A DNA stretch of 64,000 bases from assembly GCA_003990705.1 (NCBI GenBank), contig AP018319.1, positions 420,722-484,721 on the forward strand. Direction: 5' to 3'. The stretch is from Nostoc sp. HK-01. Its GTDB lineage: Bacteria > Cyanobacteriota > Cyanobacteriia > Cyanobacteriales > Nostocaceae. Under the pieces are notes generated by a model. It saw nothing but the letters and a program-made list of their open reading frames with translations, was not told the origin of the DNA and searched no databases. A program made the translations under genes and the position numbers. The number at the start of each line of letters is the position of its first letter. Within the stretch, counting starts at the first letter, position 1. Positions 25,563 to 32,717 of this stretch are shown here, one piece after another.

Positions 25563-26111
25563 ATGGAAACATATTTAGTTTATGTTGATGCTGCTAACAA
25601 CAGCAACAAATTCTGGTCAGCTAAGGTTGAAGGTAGCCAATTAACAGTGCAATGGGGTCGAGTCGGCTACAATGCCCAAACTAAAGTTCACTCCTTAAAT
25701 AGTCAACAACAAGCTATTTTTAAATATTACAATCTCATAGCCGAAAAGAAAGCTAAAGGCTATCAAGAGAGCCAGCCGCAGATGGATTCTAGTTGTTCTG
25801 TTGCGGATATTAGGAGGGCATTGCAACTGCTTAATAGCCTACGTACTTATGTGACTGAACGCAATTTTAATAACAGTTATATTCAAACTCTGAACGAATA
25901 CTTAAAAGTCGTACCTACGCCTTTGGGAATGCAAATTGACCCGTATCGAGTGTACCAAACAGTAGGAGATGTTGACCATCAAGTTCAACTGCTCAATTCA
26001 CTGTTACCATCCCAGGCTGTGGTTGTTGGGCAGAATACTGAAGTGCTTTCATCTCAAACCCAAACAGTTAGTCTGAAGTCTATCAGTAAGAATTTCTGGC
26101 GGAATATTTGA
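25563..26111 (+). CDS. WGR domain protein
   Basis: A 182-residue protein with an N-terminal WGR domain (residues 1-70): YLVYVDAANNSNKFWSAKVEG, then LTVQWGRVGYNAQTKVHSL with the name-giving WGR triplet, and KYYNLIAEKKAKGYQES. In PARPs the WGR domain contacts DNA ends and the catalytic domain; solo bacterial WGR proteins are thought to bind nucleic acid. Residues 85-165 are a helical unit (DIRRALQLLNSLRTYV...PTPLGMQIDPYRVYQT) resembling the regulatory helical part that often follows WGR. No catalytic domain. The start is the ATG at 25563 rather than the upstream 25551. Confidence 0.86.
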   Translation: METYLVYVDAANNSNKFWSAKVEGSQLTVQWGRVGYNAQTKVHSLNSQQQAIFKYYNLIAEKKAKGYQESQPQMDSSCSVADIRRALQLLNSLRTYVTERNFNNSYIQTLNEYLKVVPTPLGMQIDPYRVYQTVGDVDHQVQLLNSLLPSQAVVVGQNTEVLSSQTQTVSLKSISKNFWRNI

Positions 26112-26119
26112 TTTTGAAT

Positions 26120-26156
26120 GCTATCAAACCTTAAACTGGTTTGGTAGTATTTTTTT
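26120..26156 (+). terminator. Rho-independent terminator
   Basis: CTATCAAACC and GGTTTGGTAG form a ten-base-pair stem with a seven-base loop, followed by TATTTTTTT. It ends the plus-strand cluster and faces the convergent TMEM175 gene. Confidence 0.82.
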
Positions 26157-26160
26157 CTCT

Positions 26161-26736
26161 CTAAGGTTTAAGCGTCCTTTCAATTCTGCGGTCAGGGATA
26201 AGCCACATAATTGCAACCAGAACATACAATGCACAGCCAAACCACGGTTTTACAAAGGCAAAGGGAATTGCAGCCGCATAAATCAACACCGATATCTTGC
26301 CCTTAAAATCTCGACCAACAGCAGTGGCAAGCATTGAGTCTTTACCGTGATGAGAAATTAAAGTGCGGGTCAAAATAAAGTATGCGATCGCTGCCATCAA
26401 TAGAACTATGCCATAAAAGGCAACTGGTAAAGCAGTAAAGTGGTTTTCTCCCATCCAGGCAGTAGCAAAGGGAATTAGGGACAACCAAAACAACAAATGC
26501 AGATTTGCCCAGAGAGTTCGACCGTTAACTTGTTTGACTGCCTGTAGCAGGTGATGGTGGTTGTTCCAGTAGATCCCAACGTTGACGAAACTTAAGACAT
26601 AGCTCAAGAATATTGGCAGCAATGGGCGGAGTGCAGTCATATCGCTCCCATGAGGCACTTTCAATTCCAGCACCATAATGGTGATGATGATAGCGATTAC
26701 ACCATCGCTAAAGGCTTCTAATCTCCCCTTGAACAT
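26161..26736 (-). CDS. TMEM175-family (DUF1211) potassium channel-like protein
   Basis: A 191-residue integral membrane protein of the bacterial TMEM175 family. The first transmembrane helix carries the family signature RLEAFSDGVIAIIITIMVLELKVP, where the FSD motif lines the pore. About six hydrophobic segments follow (e.g. FLSYVLSFVNVGIYW, LHLLFWLSLIPFATAWM, VAFYGIVLLMAAIAYFIL). Bacterial members have one six-helix repeat and assemble as tetramers to conduct K+. Single gene, convergent with the WGR cluster. Confidence 0.9.
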   Translation of the reverse strand: MFKGRLEAFSDGVIAIIITIMVLELKVPHGSDMTALRPLLPIFLSYVLSFVNVGIYWNNHHHLLQAVKQVNGRTLWANLHLLFWLSLIPFATAWMGENHFTALPVAFYGIVLLMAAIAYFILTRTLISHHGKDSMLATAVGRDFKGKISVLIYAAAIPFAFVKPWFGCALYVLVAIMWLIPDRRIERTLKP

Positions 26737-26864
26737 TGGTTTATACAGCTTTTCTGTTTCTGTAAATTATCGCGTTAGTAAAGATACAGCAAGCATTTGG
26801 CTAGTAGTTCACCAACCCAATGAGAGCAGTGTATATCAAGCAGGGGTAGCACAGGGATAAAATT

Positions 26865-26995
26865 CCTCCCTCCCCAGCCTGCCACCACGCAAAGTTTGCT
26901 TGGCAAACTACTAGAGGGCAACCTTTAACCCGGATTTCTCACCACACCTTTCAAAGCCTGCCCCTCCGCACCTCTGCCTCTCTGCCCCATCAAAC
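26865..26995. repeat. C-rich dispersed repeat sequence
   Basis: CTCCCTCCCCAGCCTGCC ... GCCCCTCCGCACCTCTGCC. This C-rich strand resembles one arm of the GC-rich repeats at 13341-13425 and 48500-48630. It lies between the two minus-strand genes and shows no coding potential. Confidence 0.4.
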
Positions 26996-27021
26996 GCCTG
27001 AAGCTTGTGAAAAATGCGAGT

Positions 27022-27783
27022 TTAGTTCGGTGCCACTCTCAGATAAAACTGTGTAGCGACAAACTGAGTATCTCTCTTGATTGGATCTACGTTTTCAACT
27101 ACCTTTGTTGTACCTACAGCAATCAAACCTTGACCAAAAATTTCACTCGCTGCTGCGTCAAGTTGTTTTTGTGTTGCACCCGTTTGGCTCAAATCGATTG
27201 ACGAAACTTGAGAAATATAAGGCTTGTTTAGAACCAGCTGATCTGTAGAGAAGCAAGGAGTTGTGATACAGCGAATACCATTGTCTTTTAGTCCCGCAAA
27301 AGTACCTTTCGCCGGATTATTTGTAGCAGCTATGAATGCTTCTTTTATTCGCAAATTCCCAAACTCACCTAATCCAGGAAATGTCACTGGAACAATGTTA
27401 CCTCTGAGGAGCAAACGACTACCATCATCACTTTGAATTTTTGCCAATTGGGAAGGTGAGACTTTCAAAGAATTCCAATCAATTGCCGACACATAACATT
27501 CGGAACGAAAAACACCATCAACGCAAGGAGTAGCCTTTAAATTGACTTGTTTGATGAAGTATCCACCGCATATTGGAGAAGCGCATCTGCGAAAATCTCT
27601 TCGTACCGTGTAATACCCCCACTGGGGAAACTCTTGGTTTGTGACAGTGACGGCAACAGAATCTGTAGTCTGTGCAGCAGAAATGTCTTGAGCAGATACT
27701 TTGGTGAGAAATCCGTTGCTAATAATTAAAGTGCCTAATAGAGGAATGATTGCGTATTTGTGGTTAAACGATTGTTTAAGCAT
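27022..27783 (-). CDS. DUF6748-type secreted protein
   Basis: A 253-residue protein with a signal peptide (hydrophobic IIPLLGTLIISNGFL, cleavage near V-S-A-Q at about residue 31). The mature part begins with a Cys-containing block typical of DUF6748: YYTVRRDFRRCASPICGGYFIKQVN, followed by CVDGVFRSECYVSAIDW. A second Cys pair lies in IRCITTPCFSTDQLVLN. The cysteines probably form disulfides in the periplasm or outside the cell. The family is unstudied. A 416-bp gap separates it from the divergent conflict operon. Confidence 0.83.
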   Translation of the reverse strand: MLKQSFNHKYAIIPLLGTLIISNGFLTKVSAQDISAAQTTDSVAVTVTNQEFPQWGYYTVRRDFRRCASPICGGYFIKQVNLKATPCVDGVFRSECYVSAIDWNSLKVSPSQLAKIQSDDGSRLLLRGNIVPVTFPGLGEFGNLRIKEAFIAATNNPAKGTFAGLKDNGIRCITTPCFSTDQLVLNKPYISQVSSIDLSQTGATQKQLDAAASEIFGQGLIAVGTTKVVENVDPIKRDTQFVATQFYLRVAPN

Positions 27784-28199
27784 GGTAACTTTCGATTTTA
27801 TTTAATGGTTTGATACCTTGGTTAAAAATAGAGTTAACAAGGTAGTTTGGAATACGAAAAATTTTATAGTACTGACTATAGGTTAAAAACCTTAAAGGAG
27901 TTTTAAGAACTCATTATGTTTGCCAAATTTATCCTAAAATCGCCTGATTGCACAGCCAAAACTGCGATCGCACTAACTAGGAAATTTTGTGCAAAAGTCC
28001 GTAAGAGCGATTACTCAAGGTGTATTCAGTGGAATCAAAGCTAAATCAAGACATAGCAAGTATTTCGCTAAAAATTTAGATTCGCTTAAGCTGAACCTCT
28101 TCCGTAAATCTACTGTTCCTGCTAATATCCATTTAAACGCTGTTCTGTATATTTATTTATTTTCTTCTTAGCAATAAGTTTAAAACTGGTAAGTAGTTC
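27784..28199. other. Divergent intergenic region before the conflict operon
   Basis: 416 bp without a credible gene. It contains one HIP1 site (near 27964). It must hold the promoters for the DUF6748 gene (leftward) and the CHAT effector (rightward). No operator is obvious. The last bases, GGTAAGTAGTTC before the ATG, recur before the next gene of the operon. Confidence 0.45.
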
Positions 28200-30140
28200 A
28201 TGAAGTACGAACGTTCCAAATTTAGGAAATTAATAGAAGCTTTAACCCCTCAAGAACTCAATGAATCACTTGATGATTTTCCTGCTGTGCGGAATCAGTT
28301 TACTGATGGACAGGAAAAATATCTTAGAAACAGAATAATTCTTGACTATTTTGAAAAACATCAAGAAGAAATTGATAAATTATTAGAAGCCATTAAACAG
28401 TGCAATTTAACTGCTTATAATAAGTATGCTTCGGAGTTAAATAGTTCTGAAAATTCAGAAGAGAAGTTAGTCCCAAGCGACAAAACAAATTCAAAATCAA
28501 ATCAGACACCTAACGTCCCTGAAGATAAAAACTGCGATATTTTAGTTCTTGCCGCCAATCCCATAGAGACTGACCGACTGGAATTGGAGGAAGAAGCAAA
28601 TCGAATTCGACTACGATTGCAAGAAGGAGAGGTGGGAAAAGACTATATAGTTAAAGTTGAAAGAGCCGTTCAGGTAGAAGATTTATCTAAATATTTATTG
28701 CAATATAAACCGCTAATTCTCCACTTTAGTGGTCACGGCAGCCCCAGTGGAGAAATTATTTTAACTAACTCTCAAGGACAGGCACAGCCACTTTCCCCAG
28801 AAGCACTGGCAGAATTATTGGCTGTGCTTCAGGGACGGATAGAATGTGTGCTACTTAATGCCTGCTTTTCATTAGAGAAAGCCGATGCACTAGCAGATAA
28901 AGTTAGCTGTGTTGTCGGTATGAGTAAAGAAATTGGTGATCAATCTGCTGTAACATTTGCCGCAGGTTTTTATCGAGGTTTAGGATTTGGCAGGGGATAT
29001 CATACTGCCTTTGAACTTGGTCGGAATGAAATTAAATTATTGAATTTGCCAGATAGTGCAGTACCACATTTCATCACTCGTGATACTTCGCTCCTTCAGA
29101 GAGAGATGGTAAAACCAAGAGTGACTCGTACTGTTTCCACCCAGTCAACGGAACCTACTTTATATCCTCTTTGGTTTGGGACTAACCGCAAACCCAAAAA
29201 CCTACAAGATATATCTCAAGGATTTTCAGGAGAGCGAGATCGCCAGCTTCACTATGGCACTTGTCAAGTAGCAGTACCAAAATCGCATAAAATCGGCTCT
29301 ACTGGTTCTCCCTTGTTGCAGAGATTGTTAACCTTAACCGATGATCGCCTCAAACTAAAAAAAGATAGTCTAAAACTCTTCGAGGAAAATAACTTTTGGG
29401 AGAATATTCAGCGAACGTTGCAAGAAAATCAGCCGGATGAGCGTTCGGCTTTAGTGTTCATTCACGGTTTTAATGTCAGTTTTGAAGATGCAGCTTTACG
29501 AGCAGCACAGATAGGGGTAGATTTGCAAGTGCCAGGGATTATGGCATTCTATAGCTGGCCGTCAAGAGGGAAATTAGCCAGCTATCCAGCAGATGAGGCG
29601 ACGATTGAAGCTAGTGAGAAATATATTGCTGAGTTTTTACTTAACTTGGCGCAAAAAAGTGGAATAGAAAAAATCCATATTATTGCTCATAGTATGGGGA
29701 ATCGAGGGTTGCTCAGGGCAATGCAGCGAATTTTGGCTCAAGTTCAAGGCAAAAGTGAAATATCGTTTGGACAAATCTTTCTTGCTGCCCCTGATGTTGA
29801 CCCGGATATCTTTGAAGAATTAGCCCAAGCTTATCAAAATCTGGCTGAACGCACGACTCTTTACATTTCTGCTAAAGATAAAGCTTTGGCGACATCAGGT
29901 ATTATTCACGATCATCCCCGTGTTGGTTTTTTCCCACCAATTACAGTTGTTGATGGCATAGATACAGTCGAAGTTTCTAATATTGATTTAACACTTCTAG
30001 GCCATGGTTATTTTGCAGATGCTCGTGATTTGCTTCAAGATATGCACCACTTATTGATAAATAATACATCTCCTGAAAAGCGATTTGGATTGCGAAAAAA
30101 ACAAGAGAATGGACAAACTTTTTGGATTATTGGGCAGTAG
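28200..30140 (+). CDS. Conflict effector: adaptor domain-CHAT protease-alpha/beta hydrolase
   Basis: A 646-residue three-module protein. Residues 1-75 are a helical adaptor nearly identical to the N-terminus of the next gene, fitting an effector-associated (death-like) domain. Residues 110-300 are a CHAT caspase-like protease: CDILVLAANPIETDRL, HFSGHG with His179, and LLNACFS with Cys222. Residues 325-640 are a DUF900-type alpha/beta hydrolase: LYPLWFGTNRKPKN, LVFIHGFNVSFEDA (oxyanion side), IIAHSMGNRGLL (Ser near 499) and a late His in GHGYF. Both catalytic centres look intact. It is the first gene of the operon, 11 bases before the VMAP-like gene. The protease presumably is switched on by recruitment through the shared N-terminal domain; targets unknown. 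Confidence 0.9.
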   Translation: MKYERSKFRKLIEALTPQELNESLDDFPAVRNQFTDGQEKYLRNRIILDYFEKHQEEIDKLLEAIKQCNLTAYNKYASELNSSENSEEKLVPSDKTNSKSNQTPNVPEDKNCDILVLAANPIETDRLELEEEANRIRLRLQEGEVGKDYIVKVERAVQVEDLSKYLLQYKPLILHFSGHGSPSGEIILTNSQGQAQPLSPEALAELLAVLQGRIECVLLNACFSLEKADALADKVSCVVGMSKEIGDQSAVTFAAGFYRGLGFGRGYHTAFELGRNEIKLLNLPDSAVPHFITRDTSLLQREMVKPRVTRTVSTQSTEPTLYPLWFGTNRKPKNLQDISQGFSGERDRQLHYGTCQVAVPKSHKIGSTGSPLLQRLLTLTDDRLKLKKDSLKLFEENNFWENIQRTLQENQPDERSALVFIHGFNVSFEDAALRAAQIGVDLQVPGIMAFYSWPSRGKLASYPADEATIEASEKYIAEFLLNLAQKSGIEKIHIIAHSMGNRGLLRAMQRILAQVQGKSEISFGQIFLAAPDVDPDIFEELAQAYQNLAERTTLYISAKDKALATSGIIHDHPRVGFFPPITVVDGIDTVEVSNIDLTLLGHGYFADARDLLQDMHHLLINNTSPEKRFGLRKKQENGQTFWIIGQ

Positions 30141-30151
30141 GTAAGTAGTCA

Positions 30152-31552
30152 ATGAAATACGACCGTTCTAAATTTAGAAAATTAATAGAAGCTTTAACTA
30201 CTCAAGAACTCAATAAATCCCTTGATGATTTTGCTGCTGTGCGGAATCAGTTTACTGATGGACAGGAAAAATATCTTAGAGACAACATAATTCTTGATTA
30301 CTTTGAAAAACATCAAGAAGAAATTGATAAATTTTTTAAAAAAATTGAAGATATCCAGCCTCAAGTTTATGAGAATTATAAAAATAAGATTACATTCGTA
30401 AGAGAAGAAGTACCTCAAGAATATATAAAAAAACTTCTAAATATTTTAAGTAAAAAACTTGATAGTAGCTTATTTTTGGTTAATTCCTTCCTTTTAATTA
30501 GTAAATTTATTGAGGAATTTGTCTTGGATAAAATGGGTCTTCAGAATAAATTAGAAGATTTAGCAATTAAACCAGTATCGGATAAGATTTGTCCTTTGAT
30601 TGCCTGTTCCGAATGGTGTAGGAGTGAATTTTATGGGCAAAGTAGTCAAAATAAAAACTTTTTAAGCCTTGCCGAAGAAATTAAAAGTTGGCAGAATGAA
30701 GTAATTAGATATAGACAAGAAGCTAGGTTAGATAAAATTAAATGTTTTGTCCGCGAATCGGTTGATAAATTCAAAGAACTTATAAATGAAGAAGAACTAA
30801 GAATTCAAATTGAAATTGAACCTGAAGTAGATGGAAAGAGAAATACAGGTCAGCCAACTGGTTTATTTTTCTTGAATATGAATCTTTGGATTAAAAGTCA
30901 AGAATTACCATTGGGTAGGTTTGCAGAGAAGGTAGTTTTGCAACCAGAACAGTTTGAGGAAGGTAATTTTGAAGAAAAGAGAAATATTTTGCGAATGTGT
31001 CTAGAAAAATCAGATTTTCTTTCCGATTTGATCCGCAAGACACGTTACAGTTTACCTCAAAATAAAAAACCTGCAATTGAATTTTTTATTCCCTTGGAAT
31101 TTTACCACGAGTCTTTAGAAAAAATCAGTTTTATGCGTGGTAAAAAACGAGAATTTCTAGGGAAGGAGTACGTCATCTTTATCAACTCCTATGAGCGGTA
31201 TTTTGATCCGGATTTTCGGGAAATACGTGATGAAATTTACGAACAAAAAAAAGCTTTGTGGCTTAATAATGATACCCTAAATTCTGAGATTTACTACATT
31301 GGGATAAAACCCTCAAAATCAGATTTAGAAATGATTGAAGAAGCTAAAGCAATTGCTGTCTGGAGCCGATGTTTAGAGAATAGTTTAACTGAAGGTAATG
31401 ATATAAAAATATCAGAGTGGAAAAATTGGCCAGATACAATACATAAATTGCGAAAAAAGGGAGAAGATCTAGAGATAACGCTTTTTTGGGATGATTTATA
31501 TCCTAAACCTTCCCAACGCTGTAGACCTTTAAATACCAATGTAGTGGAATAG
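30152..31552 (+). CDS. VMAP-like adaptor protein of a vWA-MoxR system
   Basis: A 466-residue protein. Residues 1-65 repeat the adaptor domain of the preceding effector (KFRKLIEALTTQELNKSLDDF, then FTDGQEKYLRDNIILDYFEK), with high identity also at DNA level. A helical middle (110-230) follows. The C-terminal half (230-460) has the VMAP-C pattern: PAIEFFIPLEFYHESLEKI, YVIFINSYERYFDPDF, then a long helix, IYYIGIKPS and the terminal SEWKNWPDTIHKLRKKG...ITLFWDDLYPKP. In such ternary systems VMAP is thought to bridge the MoxR/vWA pair to the effector through the shared adaptor domain. The stop is one base before the MoxR start. Confidence 0.78.
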   Translation: MKYDRSKFRKLIEALTTQELNKSLDDFAAVRNQFTDGQEKYLRDNIILDYFEKHQEEIDKFFKKIEDIQPQVYENYKNKITFVREEVPQEYIKKLLNILSKKLDSSLFLVNSFLLISKFIEEFVLDKMGLQNKLEDLAIKPVSDKICPLIACSEWCRSEFYGQSSQNKNFLSLAEEIKSWQNEVIRYRQEARLDKIKCFVRESVDKFKELINEEELRIQIEIEPEVDGKRNTGQPTGLFFLNMNLWIKSQELPLGRFAEKVVLQPEQFEEGNFEEKRNILRMCLEKSDFLSDLIRKTRYSLPQNKKPAIEFFIPLEFYHESLEKISFMRGKKREFLGKEYVIFINSYERYFDPDFREIRDEIYEQKKALWLNNDTLNSEIYYIGIKPSKSDLEMIEEAKAIAVWSRCLENSLTEGNDIKISEWKNWPDTIHKLRKKGEDLEITLFWDDLYPKPSQRCRPLNTNVVE

Positions 31553-31553
31553 A

Positions 31554-32702
31554 ATGCCGAACGACCAAGCACCTGAAGAAAAGGATCTTCGTATTTACCG
31601 TGGCTTAACACTGAGTCCTGATAAATTACCAACGTTAAAAGAGCAGAAACAGCATCTTGATCACATTCCGCCGCCACCGCCTTGGCGAACTTTTGGTCAA
31701 TCGGTCAGCGAGTGGGTGAAGGAAGCAAAGTCAGTAGAGAACCAACAAAGTGCAGACAAGAGTAATTCTCAGGAAGTGGAGTTAAAACAGAAACCACAAA
31801 TTTTAGGGAATATAGATCCAAGAGCATTGGGGTTCGTCGCTAGTGAGCAAGCAATAGAGTTAGTTAATGCTGCGTTATGTTTACGCCGTCCTTTGCTGAT
31901 TGAAGGAAATCCTGGATCTGGTAAGACATCATTAGCTTATGCAGTGGCGTGCGAACTGGGACTGCCAGGGCCTTATCGTTGGTCAATCGTTTCTCGTACC
32001 ACTTTGAAGGATGGACTTTATGCCTACGATGCTATTGGGAGACTGCAAGAAATTTCTTTGCTCAGGCAAAAAGTCGGTGAAAAAGGTGAAATTAAAGAAC
32101 CTGAAGTGGGCAATTATTTGAGATTGGGCGCGATGGGTATGGCATTTCATCAATCTCGACCGGGTAGACCAGCGGTGCTACTCATTGACGAAATTGATAA
32201 AAGTGATATTGATATGCCTAACGATCTATTGCATATTTTTGAGGAAGGATTTTTTGAGATACCAGAATTGGCTCGATTACAAAGTGAAGATGCACAGGTG
32301 CTTCCTTATCGTAGCCAAAGGGGTGATAGTGGGGGCAAAATTACGATCAAAAAAGGGTTTGTGCAATGTAAAGAGTTTCCCTTAGTATTAATGACTAGTA
32401 ATGAAGCAAGGGAGTTTCCACCTGCCTTTTTGCGACGATGTTTGCGTTTATCCATCAAGCAACCTGATACGGAAGAAAGTTTTTACAATATTTTAGAACA
32501 GCGGTTCGATTCTGAGTCTTTAAAGCAATTGGATGAGCCAGCCAGAAAATTAATTCGAGAATTTCTCAAGCGGATAGAGAAAAGGGACGTAAAATTAGCT
32601 ACTGATCAATTATTAAATGCTGTCTATCTTTTACTACAAGGTAAAAACATTACCCAAGAAAACCGTCAATTTCTGTTAGATACTATTTTCAAATCTTTGT
32701 AA
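31554..32702 (+). CDS. MoxR-like AAA+ ATPase
   Basis: A 382-residue AAA+ ATPase. Residues 1-85 are a proline-rich lead. The ATPase has Walker A LLIEGNPGSGKTSLAYAV (about residues 115-132), the MoxR-typical insert YRWSIVSRTTLKDGLYAYDAIGRL, Walker B AVLLIDEIDKSDIDMPNDLL (about 205-224), sensor LVLMTSNEAREFPPAFLRRC with the arginine finger, and a small helical lid. MoxR ATPases act with vWA proteins as chaperone-like remodelers; the vWA partner is the next gene. Here the ATP cycle probably gates assembly of the effector complex. Confidence 0.92.
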   Translation: MPNDQAPEEKDLRIYRGLTLSPDKLPTLKEQKQHLDHIPPPPPWRTFGQSVSEWVKEAKSVENQQSADKSNSQEVELKQKPQILGNIDPRALGFVASEQAIELVNAALCLRRPLLIEGNPGSGKTSLAYAVACELGLPGPYRWSIVSRTTLKDGLYAYDAIGRLQEISLLRQKVGEKGEIKEPEVGNYLRLGAMGMAFHQSRPGRPAVLLIDEIDKSDIDMPNDLLHIFEEGFFEIPELARLQSEDAQVLPYRSQRGDSGGKITIKKGFVQCKEFPLVLMTSNEAREFPPAFLRRCLRLSIKQPDTEESFYNILEQRFDSESLKQLDEPARKLIREFLKRIEKRDVKLATDQLLNAVYLLLQGKNITQENRQFLLDTIFKSL

Positions 32703-32717
32703 AAGTCGAAAGGGGAA

